NCBI GenBank assembly: GCA_947307415.1
Contig: CAMZJA010000018.1
Span: 1-41,502 of the forward strand
DNA length: 41,502 bases
Direction of reading: 5' to 3'
Source: an uncultured Bacteroidales bacterium
GTDB lineage: Bacteria; Bacteroidota; Bacteroidia; Bacteroidales; F082
Below, piece after piece: positions 1-11,600 of this stretch; the first letter of the stretch is position 1; each line of letters begins with the position of its first letter. The notes under the pieces were generated by a model, which saw nothing but the letters and a program-made list of their open reading frames with translations, was not told the origin of the DNA and did not search any database. A program made the position numbers and the translations under genes.

Positions 1-230
1 GTTCAAAGAAGAACACTCCTTACGCAGCTCAGATGGCAGCAGAAGAATGCTCAAAGACAGCGTATGACTTGGGATTACGTAAAGTTAAAGTTTATGTTAA
101 GGGACCAGGCGCAGGTCGTGAATCAGCTATCCGCGCTATCCACTCATCAGGCGTAGAGGTGACAGAGATCATCGACGTCACTCCAATACCGCACAACGGT
201 TGCCGTCCACCAAAACGCAGAAGAGTGTAA
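1..230 (+). CDS. rpsK: 30S ribosomal protein uS11, 3' part only
   Basis: This is the C-terminal part of small-subunit protein uS11, which lines the mRNA exit side of the 30S platform. The reading frame is open from base 3 of the window, so the gene starts upstream and the Met at 33 is internal. The visible residues include the family signature [17 protein letters not shown] and the very conserved end [12 protein letters not shown], so the C-terminus is intact. It is followed after 32 bases by rpsD, then rpoA and rplQ, the usual end of the bacterial alpha operon. No promoter is seen between it and rpsD, so they are probably cotranscribed. Confidence 0.97.
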   Translation, partial: SKKNTPYAAQMAAEECSKTAYDLGLRKVKVYVKGPGAGRESAIRAIHSSGVEVTEIIDVTPIPHNGCRPPKRRRV

Positions 231-262
231 TTTTTTGTTTAACATTTTAAAAAGTAAAAGTT

Positions 263-868
263 ATGGCAAGATATACAGGTCCTAAAACAAAAATCGCTCG
301 TAAGTTTGGTGAACCAATCTACGGCTCAGACAAGTACTACGAAAAAAGAAATTTCCCTCCAGGACAACATGGTGCTGCAAAGAAACGCAAGAAAGTTTCT
401 GAGTACGGCATGCAGTTGCAGGAAAAGCAGAAGGCAAAATACACCTACGGTATCCTCGAACGTCAGTTCCGTAACACCTTCGAGAAAGCTTCGAAGAAGA
501 AGGGTATCACCGGTGAAATCCTCCTCCAGCTCATCGAATCACGCGTCGACAACACAGTCTACCGTCTTGGTATCGCTCCTACACGTGACGCAGCTCGCCA
601 GTTAGTCAGCCACCGTCACATCACAGTGAACGGCAAGGTGATGAACATCCCTTCAGCAATGCTGAAACCAGGCGACATCGTGGCAGTGCGCGAGAAATCA
701 AAGAGCTTGGAAGTTATTACAAACGCAGTGGAAGGCCACACAAACAGCTATCCATGGTTAGAATGGGATTCAGCAACCCTCACAGGAAAGTTCATGAGCT
801 ATCCTAACCGCGAGGACATTCCTGAAACCATCAATGAACAACTGATCGTTGAGTTGTATTCTAAATAA
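263..868 (+). CDS. rpsD: 30S ribosomal protein uS4
   Basis: uS4 binds 16S rRNA early in 30S assembly. The 201-residue length is normal. The N-terminal half (about 1-95) carries the uS4 core, and the S4 RNA-binding fold follows at about 95-160, with the pattern [29 protein letters not shown] typical of the family across two adjoining blocks. The C-terminus is the conserved LIVELYSK. The start is the ATG at 263, giving the normal N-terminus [10 protein letters not shown]. There is no Shine-Dalgarno sequence, as is common in Bacteroidota. It lies 19 bases upstream of rpoA in the alpha operon. In some bacteria S4 represses this operon through its mRNA; no such structure was identified here. Confidence 0.98.
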   Translation: MARYTGPKTKIARKFGEPIYGSDKYYEKRNFPPGQHGAAKKRKKVSEYGMQLQEKQKAKYTYGILERQFRNTFEKASKKKGITGEILLQLIESRVDNTVYRLGIAPTRDAARQLVSHRHITVNGKVMNIPSAMLKPGDIVAVREKSKSLEVITNAVEGHTNSYPWLEWDSATLTGKFMSYPNREDIPETINEQLIVELYSK

Positions 869-887
869 TCGAATATAAACTGATATT

Positions 888-1880
888 ATGGCAATATTAG
901 CATTTCAAAGACCTGATAAGGTCGTCATGGTAGAATCGACAGACAAACACGGTGTCTTCGAATTTCGCCCACTCGAACCTGGCTACGGCATGACAATCGG
1001 TAATGCCTTGAGAAGAGTTCTCCTCTCATCGCTCGAAGGTTTCGCCATCACTTCAATCCGCATTGAAGGCGTGGAACATGAAATGGCTCCAATTCCTGGC
1101 GTCATTGAAGACCTCACCGATATCGTGTTGAAATTCAAGCAAGTTCGTTTCAAACAACAAATCCCGGGTGAGACATTCGAGAAAGTCACCGTCGTCATCG
1201 GTGGACAGGAAGAATTCGTCGCCGGCGATATCAACAAGTTCTTGTCAGTATTCCAAGTGCTGAACCCTGAACTCGTGATCTGCCACATGGACCCATCGGT
1301 GAAGTTGACTATCGACATGACTATCAACAAAGGTAGAGGTTATGTCAACGCCGACGAGAACAAAGTTCTCAACGCACCGGTCAACACCATCGCCATCGAT
1401 TCAATCCATACACCTATCAGAAACGTCAGCTTCAAGGTTGATAACTATCGTGTCGAACAGAAGACCGACTACGAAAAGCTTATCCTTGACATCGAAACAG
1501 ATGGCTCTATCAATCCGAAGGATGCAATGACGGAAGCTGCTAAGATCCTAATCTATCACCTCATGCTGTTCTCAGACGAACGCATCACTCTGATGGACGA
1601 ACAGAAGACAGTGTCGGAAGACTTTGACGAAGGCTCACTGCATATCCGTCAGCTTCTGAAGACCAAACTCGTCGACATGGATCTTTCAGTTCGCGCTCTG
1701 AACTGCCTCAAAGCAGCCGAAGTCGAAACAATCGGTGAACTCGTCGCCCTTAATAAAGCCGACCTGCTCAAGTTCCGTAACTTCGGTAAGAAGTCACTCA
1801 CAGAACTCGAAGAATTGGTCAGAAGCAAGGGACTCGAATTTGGAATGAATATCAGTAAATATAAATTAGATAAGGAATAA
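888..1880 (+). CDS. rpoA: DNA-directed RNA polymerase subunit alpha
   Basis: The alpha subunit dimerises to seed RNA polymerase assembly. Its C-terminal domain contacts UP-element DNA and activators. The 330-residue length is normal. The N-terminal domain (about 1-230) has the assembly motif [14 protein letters not shown] and GVEHE. A linker follows, and the C-terminal domain (about 250-325) shows the helix-hairpin-helix region with [10 protein letters not shown] and [11 protein letters not shown]. It begins at ATG 888, 19 bases after rpsD, and ends 5 bases before rplQ, so translation of these genes is closely linked. Nothing unusual was seen. Confidence 0.98.
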   Translation: MAILAFQRPDKVVMVESTDKHGVFEFRPLEPGYGMTIGNALRRVLLSSLEGFAITSIRIEGVEHEMAPIPGVIEDLTDIVLKFKQVRFKQQIPGETFEKVTVVIGGQEEFVAGDINKFLSVFQVLNPELVICHMDPSVKLTIDMTINKGRGYVNADENKVLNAPVNTIAIDSIHTPIRNVSFKVDNYRVEQKTDYEKLILDIETDGSINPKDAMTEAAKILIYHLMLFSDERITLMDEQKTVSEDFDEGSLHIRQLLKTKLVDMDLSVRALNCLKAAEVETIGELVALNKADLLKFRNFGKKSLTELEELVRSKGLEFGMNISKYKLDKE

Positions 1881-1885
1881 TAGAG

Positions 1886-2380
1886 ATGAGACACAATAAG
1901 AAAATCAATCATTTAGGAAGAAAAGCTGCTCACCGTGAGTCAATGCTCGCTAACATGGCATCATCATTGATCCTTGAGAAACGCATTATCACAACAACAG
2001 CTAAGGCAAAGGCCTTGCGCCTCTACGTCGAGCCAATGATCACCCGTTCCAAAGACGACTCTACAAATTCACGTCGTATCGTTTTCGCACAGCTTCAGAA
2101 CAAATACGCTGTGACAGAACTCTTCCGCGAAGTGAGCCAGAAGGTCGCTAACCGTCCAGGTGGCTACACACGTATTATCAAACTCGGTTTACGTGCAGGC
2201 GACAGCGCAGATATGTGCATGATGGAGTTGGTCGACTATAACGAAGTCTACACCAATGGTAAGAAAGCTGCAAAGGCAACCAAGACAACACGTCGTGGCG
2301 GCAAGAAAAAAGCTGAGACTCCAGCAGTCGAGGCTCCAGCAGCTGAAGCACCAGCGGAAGAAGCTCCAAAGGCTGAATAA
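1886..2380 (+). CDS. rplQ: 50S ribosomal protein bL17 with acidic/Ala-Pro tail
   Basis: bL17 is a large-subunit protein near the peptide exit tunnel. Residues 1 to about 118 are the conserved domain, with the start [17 protein letters not shown] and the [12 protein letters not shown] motif. A tail of about 45 residues follows. It is first basic (Lys/Arg-rich), then a repetitive Ala-Pro-Glu stretch built from units like EAPA. E. coli bL17 lacks such a tail, but low-complexity tails on bL17 are familiar in Bacteroidota. It is the last gene of the operon and is followed 23 bases later by a strong intrinsic terminator. Confidence 0.97.
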   Translation: MRHNKKINHLGRKAAHRESMLANMASSLILEKRIITTTAKAKALRLYVEPMITRSKDDSTNSRRIVFAQLQNKYAVTELFREVSQKVANRPGGYTRIIKLGLRAGDSADMCMMELVDYNEVYTNGKKAAKATKTTRRGGKKKAETPAVEAPAAEAPAEEAPKAE

Positions 2381-2403
2381 AGACTAGCGTTTTAAACGTT
2401 TTT

Positions 2404-2450
2404 GAGGTGTTAAAATTGTCACAATTTTAACACCTCTTTTTTTGTTTTTT
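2404..2450 (+). terminator. Intrinsic terminator of the rpsK-rpsD-rpoA-rplQ operon
   Basis: A perfect 15-bp stem (2404-2418 pairs with 2422-2436) closes a 3-base loop and is followed by a T-rich tract. The stem begins GAGGTGTT. It lies 23 bases after the rplQ stop and before the promoter of the next gene. Confidence 0.95.
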
Positions 2451-2495
2451 AACACCATTGCGAGTTTTTGAACACCTTGTTTGTTTTTAATGATA

Positions 2496-2503
2496 TACTT
2501 TTG
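2496..2503 (+). promoter_or_regulatory. Bacteroidota-type -7 element (TACTTTTG)
   Basis: It matches the Bacteroidota housekeeping -7 consensus TAnnTTTG. The upstream partner is weak: TTG at 2477-2479 is 16 bases away instead of about 19-21. Transcription would start near 2509, giving a leader of about 40 bases before the ATG at 2548. Confidence 0.7.
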
Positions 2504-2547
2504 CAGCCGTTTTCAAAACGAAATAGATCATTAAATTTAACATAACA

Positions 2548-2859
2548 ATGAAAACGTTCTCTAAAAACACGAGAGCCTTCATTATGAAGGCGGCAATGGT
2601 GGTTTTGCTGCTGTTGCCAACAACAATCCAAGCTCAAGGCAGTATTGATGGATTCTTCTCCTCCTCAAATACTGATGATTACAAAAGTCGCACAAGCTTC
2701 TGCGACAACGTTACAAACCAGACGTTCGGAGACAATTTCGGGTTCACTTTTGGAACAAATTACCCTCAGCCACAAAATGACTCACCGGTAGGAAGCGGAC
2801 TTTTAATCATGACAATCGCGGGCGCCAGCTACGTGTTATTACAGAAAAAGGAGAACTGA
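2548..2859 (+). CDS. Small exported protein with C-terminal Gly-rich hydrophobic segment and basic tail
   Basis: I do not recognise a named family. The 103-residue protein has a basic N-terminus, a hydrophobic core at about 14-25 and a likely signal peptidase I site after TIQAQ (about residue 30). A short hydrophilic region follows, beginning with DGFF and rich in Ser, Asn and Asp. The end is a Pro-X-Gly-Ser-Gly motif, a hydrophobic helix (LLIMTIAGASYVLL, about 85-98) and a QKKEN tail. This layout (signal peptide, short exposed part, transmembrane anchor, basic tail) resembles tripartite sorting signals, but no sortase or exosortase gene is in the window. It ends 2 bases before the lipoprotein gene at 2862. 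The same architecture is the N-terminal part of the fused protein at 30129-31961. Confidence 0.7.
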   Translation: MKTFSKNTRAFIMKAAMVVLLLLPTTIQAQGSIDGFFSSSNTDDYKSRTSFCDNVTNQTFGDNFGFTFGTNYPQPQNDSPVGSGLLIMTIAGASYVLLQKKEN

Positions 2860-2861
2860 TT

Positions 2862-4427
2862 ATGAAAAAACTTAGCATTATCTTAGTGGCGTTGTCAATT
2901 TTGATGACTTTGACACAATGCAAGAAAAAAGATTTACAGATCGTTCCTGCAAATGGTAAAGCCGTGTATATCACCCTCGACGTGAGAAATAACTCAAAAG
3001 TCAATGTGAACACGGAAACAGGTGAGGTGAAATTTGAAAGATACGACGTGATTTACGCTGTGAGCAAAGGAAAATTTGTCGGAACACTCAGCCATAACGG
3101 CGAGACATTCTCAGGCTCAGTGGAAGGAGCCGTGATAGGCGAACCTCTCTTCTTCTATTTCTTCGGAAATACAAACCCTGACTATATTAAAGTAGGAGAA
3201 TCGACATCATGCTCGGTGGTTATCGACGACCAAACAAGCAAACTCCCTGTCATCTCATGCGGCTTGTCGAATGAAGACTTCTCAGAAGGATGCAGCAACT
3301 ATTCAGTGTTCTTGACAAACAAATGCGCCTTGGTGAAATTCAATGTCACAACAGCATCTGACGAAGAACCTACATGCATCAGCGGATTAAATAATAAGGT
3401 TGAAATAGATTTCATCAACAACACATTCACATACAGCAAGGATGATTGCGGCGTTATTAAACTGAAACCTGGCTGCGGCGAGCGCTGGGCTATTCTCCTT
3501 CCAAACGCAACGGCAATGGAAGAAGGCGCTGAAGGAACAGCTTTCTCGGCCGACTATCGCTTCCTGGGCAGACGCCCCGCTCTTGATGCCATCTACAACA
3601 ACGACTATATCACCAACGGATATGATGTCACCGTTGAAACAACAGCCGAGGCCGATGGCAAATTTTCAATGAATGGCACAAAACGAGTCGTTTTCGCAAA
3701 AGGTAACGTTCAATATATCGTCAGTAACGGCGATAAAGCTGAATGGATATTCGCTCCTAATCAATATGATGTGCTTACAAACACAGCCGAACAAGTAGGT
3801 GACGGCGAAAATATCAACCGTGACCGTTTCGGATGGGGTACAGGCGATAACCCGTATAACGTGTCGACGCGCAATGCCGATTATGTGGATTACGTCGATT
3901 GGGGTAAGAACTTCCCGAACGATGAAGGCTATCAATGGCATGCTCCTAAATGTATTGAATGGGAATATGTGATGTTTACACGTAACGCCACAAAACTCAA
4001 CGATGTATACAACGCCCGTTATGCAAGAGCAAGAATCGACACTCCTAATGGCGACAGAATCAACGGATTGATTTTGTTCCCTGACGTGTATAATCATCCG
4101 GAAGGTGTTGCATTACCTAAAAAAGAAAGCATAAACTATACCACAAACAACAATGGCGGCAGCTATGCCGATAATATTTATTCAGTAGATGATTGGAATC
4201 AGATGGAAGCTGCTGGCGCAGTGTTCTTGCCTGCTGGCGGTCAGCGTATCGTGAAAGACGGCGCACTCGGCTTCTACGACGTCAACGTGGAAGGCCACTA
4301 CTGGTCACAATGCGACCTCGGCAATCCTGTTTTAGCATGTAATATCTACTTCACCAACTATCGCCCGTATATCTACGACAAAAACGATAAATACAAAGGA
4401 TTCTCTGTTCGTCTTGTTCACGAATAA
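2862..4427 (+). CDS. Surface lipoprotein with C-terminal lectin-like/paralogous surface domain
   Basis: The 521-residue protein starts with MKKLSIILVALS and a lipobox-like LTQC (Cys 20), so it is probably a lipoprotein. Gln at -1 is unusual, but the same TQC occurs in the paralogue at 30129. Residues about 30-255 form a first domain whose sequence recurs in that paralogue (PVIS, CALVKF, NNKV, AILLPNA). Residues about 270-521 resemble the Bacteroidales/Fibrobacter repeated surface domain that has an FGWGT motif, a W-rich middle, GAVFLPAGG and the end FSVRLV; I think it has a C-type-lectin or formylglycine-enzyme-like fold, by recollection. It is probably cotranscribed with the small protein 2 bases upstream. 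A terminator follows at 4453. The function is unknown; surface binding is a guess. Confidence 0.75.
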   Translation: MKKLSIILVALSILMTLTQCKKKDLQIVPANGKAVYITLDVRNNSKVNVNTETGEVKFERYDVIYAVSKGKFVGTLSHNGETFSGSVEGAVIGEPLFFYFFGNTNPDYIKVGESTSCSVVIDDQTSKLPVISCGLSNEDFSEGCSNYSVFLTNKCALVKFNVTTASDEEPTCISGLNNKVEIDFINNTFTYSKDDCGVIKLKPGCGERWAILLPNATAMEEGAEGTAFSADYRFLGRRPALDAIYNNDYITNGYDVTVETTAEADGKFSMNGTKRVVFAKGNVQYIVSNGDKAEWIFAPNQYDVLTNTAEQVGDGENINRDRFGWGTGDNPYNVSTRNADYVDYVDWGKNFPNDEGYQWHAPKCIEWEYVMFTRNATKLNDVYNARYARARIDTPNGDRINGLILFPDVYNHPEGVALPKKESINYTTNNNGGSYADNIYSVDDWNQMEAAGAVFLPAGGQRIVKDGALGFYDVNVEGHYWSQCDLGNPVLACNIYFTNYRPYIYDKNDKYKGFSVRLVHE

Positions 4428-4452
4428 GAAATAATAGATAATAATTATGTTT

Positions 4453-4487
4453 AAAAGATAAGGGATGAGAGTTCCTTATCTTTTTTT
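4453..4487 (+). terminator. Intrinsic terminator after the surface lipoprotein
   Basis: An 11-bp A/T-rich stem (4453-4463 with 4474-4484, core AGATAAGG/CCTTATCT) has a 10-base loop and runs into a T tract. It separates this unit from eno. Confidence 0.85.
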
Positions 4488-4519
4488 ATTAAAAAAGATG
4501 TTGTTTTCGAAAAATATTG

Positions 4520-4527
4520 TAATTTTG
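4520..4527 (+). promoter_or_regulatory. Probable eno promoter -7 element (TAATTTTG)
   Basis: It matches TAnnTTTG. A TTG lies at 4501-4503, 16 bases upstream, which is short for a -33 element. The predicted leader is about 30 bases and A/T-rich. Confidence 0.65.
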
Positions 4528-4550
4528 TAGCTTGATTAATTAGGTTTTAA

Positions 4551-7273
<2,723 letters not shown>

Positions 7274-7274
7274 G

Positions 7275-9560
7275 TTAGAATGGATAACCGATACCGAAAT
7301 TCCAAACCAAGTTTTTCCATTGTAACTTGCTAATTCTCCAGCGATGCGCTTCGTCATACGACGGGTCGCACATCGGCACCGCCATGTCGACACGGAGGAG
7401 GAACAATGAGAAGTCTAAACGTATGCCGAGACCTGCGTCAAAAGCTATCTGTTTGTAGAATTTGTCGAACTTGAACTGGCCTCCAGGAAATGACTCGTTG
7501 TTGCTTAAAGTCCAGATATTTCCCATGTCGGTGAAGATAGCGCCTTTAATCGAGTTGTAAATAGGGAATCTGTACTCAAAATTACATTCGAGCTGCAAAT
7601 CTCCGATATGCTCCATGTCGTAACCGTTCTCGTTCTTAAACTCACCAGGTCCCAGCGTCCTGAACTGCCACCCGCGCATTCCGTTGGTGCCGCCGGCATA
7701 GAAACTCTTTTCAAAAGGCATGTCGATGGAGTTGCCGTAAGCTATGCCGTGCCCGTAGAAGAATCGCATGGCAAGCATGTTAGAGTTTCTGAAAAAATGA
7801 TAAAACCTGAAATCTAACTGGTATTTTACATATTGTGCATAACGGATTCCCGCTATTTCGTAGAAATTATCCGATTCTTTAATCACAGAGGTGCTGTTAA
7901 ACAACGACAACAAATTTCCTGACGTCTCGAAATCAGCCTTGAAATAGATGAAGTTGTTTTTCTTTATGCTTTGGTTGCTGAAGATAAACGAATAGCTCAA
8001 ACCAAGAATCAAGTGGTCGGTATACTGGTCTTTAATTCGCTGATTTGTCTCCGCGTTAAGCAGCTCCTTGAACAAATCCGACGGCAAAACCTTAACGGTA
8101 TTGAGGTTGATAGGTGTTAGATAATGCTCTATGGTGTTGGTTGTCCTCCAGTTATAACCATATGAGGCCGTCATGGTGTGTTTTGTGTATAACGGTCTTA
8201 TTTGTATGATATAACCTGTCGACAGCAACGTTCTCGGCTGATATTCAATGACAAAGCGGTGTAGCTTGATAGGACTGAGGAATCGTGGGAACATGATACT
8301 GGCTTCAACGCCGAACTCCTTTGTGTTGAAAAGCCCCTCATCAACGACGAAATTAGCCACTCGCTGTGCCTGAAAACCTCCTCTTAATGAGATTCTTAAT
8401 ACCTCAGAACCCCTGAAAATATTGTTGTTTCTATATGAAAAACTTCCCAACATGCCAAGGTCGCCACCCGAGTTGGTGCCCTCAACCTGAATGTTGTAAT
8501 GGTGAATCTTGCCTTTTTGCAGCGTGATATTGCAGTTTAACAGCTTTATCGAATCGTTGCCGCTAGGTATGGTGTCGAAGCTTATGTTGTTGAGTGTGTA
8601 TAATTTAAGACTTCCCAACGCCCTGTATGTCTGACTGACCTTATGCTGACTGAACTCATCGCCGGGATGTATCTGGATAATCTGATTGAAAGTTTTCAGA
8701 TGTACCCTCGGATTTTTGCCGTAAATGAAGTCAAAACGATGTTCGGGATCTTTTTTATAGATTTTAAAGGTGTAAGGAACAGTGTCGTTTATTGTAGTGT
8801 TTGCATTCTTGATGTTGAAATCAGGATAGATGAACACCTGATTGATGTAATACTTATTGTGATCTTCGCCATCGATGCGAATCGTTATGTCAGCCTTTTT
8901 CTGCCTCAGATTAGTGTCTATCTCATAGTAGATATAATTTTTTGTGAAGAAGAAATATCCGTTGTCTCTTAGGTGATTCGTTATCAGGTCACGCTCCTTG
9001 TCCATAGTGAAAACATTGTAATTGTCACCCGTTTTGACAATCAAATCGTCTTCTATCTTTTCAATTTCCTCGGCTATATCGCTGTCGTAAATCTTCTTGT
9101 CGATATTTCTTATCGTGTAAGGTGTGGCCGGAGTGATTTGATACACGACCCTGGCTCTTTTGTTCCGTTCTTTCCTCGTCGCGACGACTTTCGACTTGAA
9201 AAAGCCGGTGTTGTTCATGTAATTCTCAATCTGCTTTTTCGAATCGGCGGTCAAAACGCTGCTGTAATAAACAGGCTCAACACCCAGATTGTTGTTTACC
9301 CACTTGTAGAATGTCCTGTCGGTTTTGTCAATAGTTTTATAGTAAATCCAAACACGCGGAAGCAGCCCAAACAAGTTTTTGTTCGGCTTTTGTACGATGT
9401 TTTTAGCTACTTCAGTCCTTTGAATGTTGTATTTCAGCGAGTCGTTGATGATCCTGTTTTCAATCAATATCGATTTCCCTTCAGGAACATATTTCCTGAC
9501 GGCACAGCCCGATAATCCTATGATTACCAGTGAAAACAATATTACTCTAAAAACTTTCAA
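7275..9560 (-). CDS. tamL: TamL-type outer membrane lipoprotein of the BamA/TamA (Omp85) family
   Basis: The 761-residue protein has a signal peptide ending in the lipobox LSGC (Cys 19), a POTRA-like periplasmic region (about 25-330) and a C-terminal Omp85 beta-barrel (about 380-761). The barrel shows the characteristic FYAGGTNGMRGWQFRTLGPGE block (Omp85 motif with RGW) and the end WNFGIGYPF. Lipidated TamA homologues (TamL) working with TamB are known in Bacteroidetes, and this fits. The start codon is TTG at 9560; an in-frame TAG lies just upstream and there is no nearby ATG, while the signal peptide begins right after it. It lies 28 bases after folC and 1 base before the helicase gene. The barrel substrate is unknown. 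Confidence 0.88.
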   Translation of the reverse strand: MKVFRVILFSLVIIGLSGCAVRKYVPEGKSILIENRIINDSLKYNIQRTEVAKNIVQKPNKNLFGLLPRVWIYYKTIDKTDRTFYKWVNNNLGVEPVYYSSVLTADSKKQIENYMNNTGFFKSKVVATRKERNKRARVVYQITPATPYTIRNIDKKIYDSDIAEEIEKIEDDLIVKTGDNYNVFTMDKERDLITNHLRDNGYFFFTKNYIYYEIDTNLRQKKADITIRIDGEDHNKYYINQVFIYPDFNIKNANTTINDTVPYTFKIYKKDPEHRFDFIYGKNPRVHLKTFNQIIQIHPGDEFSQHKVSQTYRALGSLKLYTLNNISFDTIPSGNDSIKLLNCNITLQKGKIHHYNIQVEGTNSGGDLGMLGSFSYRNNNIFRGSEVLRISLRGGFQAQRVANFVVDEGLFNTKEFGVEASIMFPRFLSPIKLHRFVIEYQPRTLLSTGYIIQIRPLYTKHTMTASYGYNWRTTNTIEHYLTPINLNTVKVLPSDLFKELLNAETNQRIKDQYTDHLILGLSYSFIFSNQSIKKNNFIYFKADFETSGNLLSLFNSTSVIKESDNFYEIAGIRYAQYVKYQLDFRFYHFFRNSNMLAMRFFYGHGIAYGNSIDMPFEKSFYAGGTNGMRGWQFRTLGPGEFKNENGYDMEHIGDLQLECNFEYRFPIYNSIKGAIFTDMGNIWTLSNNESFPGGQFKFDKFYKQIAFDAGLGIRLDFSLFLLRVDMAVPMCDPSYDEAHRWRISKLQWKNLVWNFGIGYPF

Positions 9561-9588
9561 CTTTTCAACTTTAAAACAACTCTAAACT

Positions 9589-10875
9589 CTAAATCACTTC
9601 TGCCACCGTGAAGTTGCTTCCTCCCACAAACACCACATCGTCGAAATGTGCGTTGTTGAGTGCCGAGTTATATGCCTGCTGCACCGATTCGTACACTGTT
9701 CCACGAAGTCCCGCTTCGGCAGCCTTGGCCGCCAGGATGTTGGCGTCGAGACCGCGTGGAAGGTCGGCTTTGCAGAAATAATAATCGGCATAATGCGGCA
9801 ACAGATGCAGAATTCCGTCGATATCTTTGTCGTTGACACAACCTAAAACAAAGTGTAACTTCCTGAAACTCATATCACTAAGCTGCATTACTATCTCCTT
9901 CACACCACCGACGTTGTGCCCTGTGTCGGCTATCACCAGCGGCTGACGGCCTAGAATCTGCCATCTTCCCATCAGATTGGTGTTTTTTACCACATATTCC
10001 AAGCCGTTCACTATGTCTTTCTTCTCGATGTTGAATTTTTCTTTGAGCAGCTCGATGGCGCAAATCACCGTGGCGAGGTTTTTCTTCTGGTAGTATCCGA
10101 GAAGCGGGAACTCCACCGCCTCAATATATAGTTCATTGTCTTTCCAGATGTCAAACTTCTGATAATCAAGCGATTCGATATGAATTTTTTCACAATCTAC
10201 AATCTGATCGGCGAAGTAGATAGGCGCGTTGCATTCCTGTGCTTTCTTGATGAACACGTCTTTCGTCTCCAACTGCGTCTCGCCGATAACTACCGGTGTG
10301 TTTGGCTTGATGATGCCTGCTTTCTCTCCGGCTATTTCAGCTAATGTGTTGCCGAGCATAGCCACGTGATCCAAGGAAATATTGGTGATTACGCTGAGTT
10401 CAGGCTTTATCACGTTGGTCGAGTCGAGGCGTCCGCCAAGTCCAACCTCTATGATGGCGATGTCGACTTTTTCCTTTGCGAAATAATCGAAAGCCATGCC
10501 TGTCGCCATCTCGAAGAACGAGAGCTGCATCTCCTCGAACTTTTCCTTGTTATTCCCAATGAAATCGATGACGTTCTGCTCAGGAATCACTTGTCCGTTG
10601 ATGCGTATGCGTTCACGGAAATCGCGTAGGTGAGGGGAGGTGTAAAGTCCTGTTTTGTAGCCGCATTCCTGGAAAATAGAGGCCAGAGTGTGCGACACCG
10701 TGCCTTTGCCGTTGGTGCCGGCGACATGCACGGTCTTAAAAATATTTTGTGGATTTCCAAGAAAATCAAGGAGCTCCACTATGTTGCCGAGGTCTGGCTT
10801 GTATGCCGCTGCCCCGACTTTTTGATACATTGGAAATTTGTTGAACATCCAATTGGTAGTATCAGCGTAGTTCAT
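9589..10875 (-). CDS. folC: Bifunctional dihydrofolate synthase / folylpolyglutamate synthase
   Basis: FolC adds glutamate to dihydropteroate and to folates in the cytoplasm, using ATP. The 428-residue length is typical. The Mur-ligase-like P-loop HVAGTNGKGTVSH is at about 48-60, followed by EVGLGGRLDSTN and DHVAMLGNTLAEIAGEKAGI, all hallmarks of the family. The C-terminal domain has VIADTGHNVGG. Its ATG overlaps the tonB stop codon (ATGA), so translation is probably coupled to the exb/ton genes. The placement of folC after exbBD-tonB is a neighbourhood association without an obvious functional link. Confidence 0.95.
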   Translation of the reverse strand: MNYADTTNWMFNKFPMYQKVGAAAYKPDLGNIVELLDFLGNPQNIFKTVHVAGTNGKGTVSHTLASIFQECGYKTGLYTSPHLRDFRERIRINGQVIPEQNVIDFIGNNKEKFEEMQLSFFEMATGMAFDYFAKEKVDIAIIEVGLGGRLDSTNVIKPELSVITNISLDHVAMLGNTLAEIAGEKAGIIKPNTPVVIGETQLETKDVFIKKAQECNAPIYFADQIVDCEKIHIESLDYQKFDIWKDNELYIEAVEFPLLGYYQKKNLATVICAIELLKEKFNIEKKDIVNGLEYVVKNTNLMGRWQILGRQPLVIADTGHNVGGVKEIVMQLSDMSFRKLHFVLGCVNDKDIDGILHLLPHYADYYFCKADLPRGLDANILAAKAAEAGLRGTVYESVQQAYNSALNNAHFDDVVFVGGSNFTVAEVI

Positions 10876-11600
10876 TGTCTTATAATAAATTTATAAGTTA
10901 TTGTTCCTTTTTGTAGCTCCGCGGCGTCTTTGTCAGGTAGGAATACCGACGAAAGCGCTGCCTGCTTTGCCATATCTTGCATTCTCGCGTTTGGAATTGT
11001 CGTTCCTTTGCCTATCTGCGCGCGCTGAACCCTGCCATCGCGGTCAACCCAGATGTCGACCACTATGGTGCCTTCTTCTGCGACGTCGTCTCTGTTTGGT
11101 GAGGAGATATGCTTTGCGCCTCTTCCGCCGAGACTGTACGACGGGCCGCCGCCACTGCCGCCTTGTCCATCGTAGCTGCTCACGTCGGTGCTTCCATTAG
11201 GATTTCCTTGGTCTCCAGGAGTCTCAGTGTTCCCCTCTGACGATGGCTGTTCTTGCGATTTCACAGGCTTAAACAGCGCTCTCTCGTTGACCTTTGGCTC
11301 TTCTTTTTTCTTCGGCTTAGGTGCTTCGAGTGCCGGCGCTTCTTCTGTGTCTTGTGTAACAGTCTGTTCCTCAACAGGTTTTGGCTGTGGCTTGGGCGTC
11401 TCTACGACCTCTTTAGGCTTCTGCTGTTGCTGCATGCCCATACCTTGGTTGTACATGCCGAGATTCACCTCAACGCCTGCTTCTCCTGGCAACGGCAAAG
11501 GCGTGGTGAGCGCCATGATGAACAGAAGCACCACCACGACGGCATGCACGGCCACTGTGACAGCAACAGCTATTGTCTTATTTCTGTTCTTCGTTGTCAT
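10872..11600 (-). CDS. tonB: TonB-family energy transducer
   Basis: The 242-residue protein spans the periplasm and passes proton-motive force from ExbBD to outer membrane transporters. It has a basic N-terminus, one transmembrane helix (about 9-32), a Pro/Lys/Glu-rich linker (about 58-105, EAPALEAPKPKKKEEPK), a Gly/Ser-rich stretch and a C-terminal domain (about 160-242) with VDIWVDRDGRVQRAQI and ending in YKFIIRQ. The start overlaps the exbD stop by 4 bases, and the stop overlaps the folC start by 4 bases. The link to ExbB and ExbD upstream supports the assignment. Whether it serves TonB- or Tol-like functions is not decidable here. Confidence 0.9.
   Translation of the reverse strand: MTTKNRNKTIAVAVTVAVHAVVVVLLFIMALTTPLPLPGEAGVEVNLGMYNQGMGMQQQQKPKEVVETPKPQPKPVEEQTVTQDTEEAPALEAPKPKKKEEPKVNERALFKPVKSQEQPSSEGNTETPGDQGNPNGSTDVSSYDGQGGSGGGPSYSLGGRGAKHISSPNRDDVAEEGTIVVDIWVDRDGRVQRAQIGKGTTIPNARMQDMAKQAALSSVFLPDKDAAELQKGTITYKFIIRQ

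Noticed and set aside
7274-7393. Longer helicase N-terminus
   Set aside because: The extra 40 codons lie within the tamL 3' end and show no helicase features; ATG 7273 directly precedes the conserved domain start.
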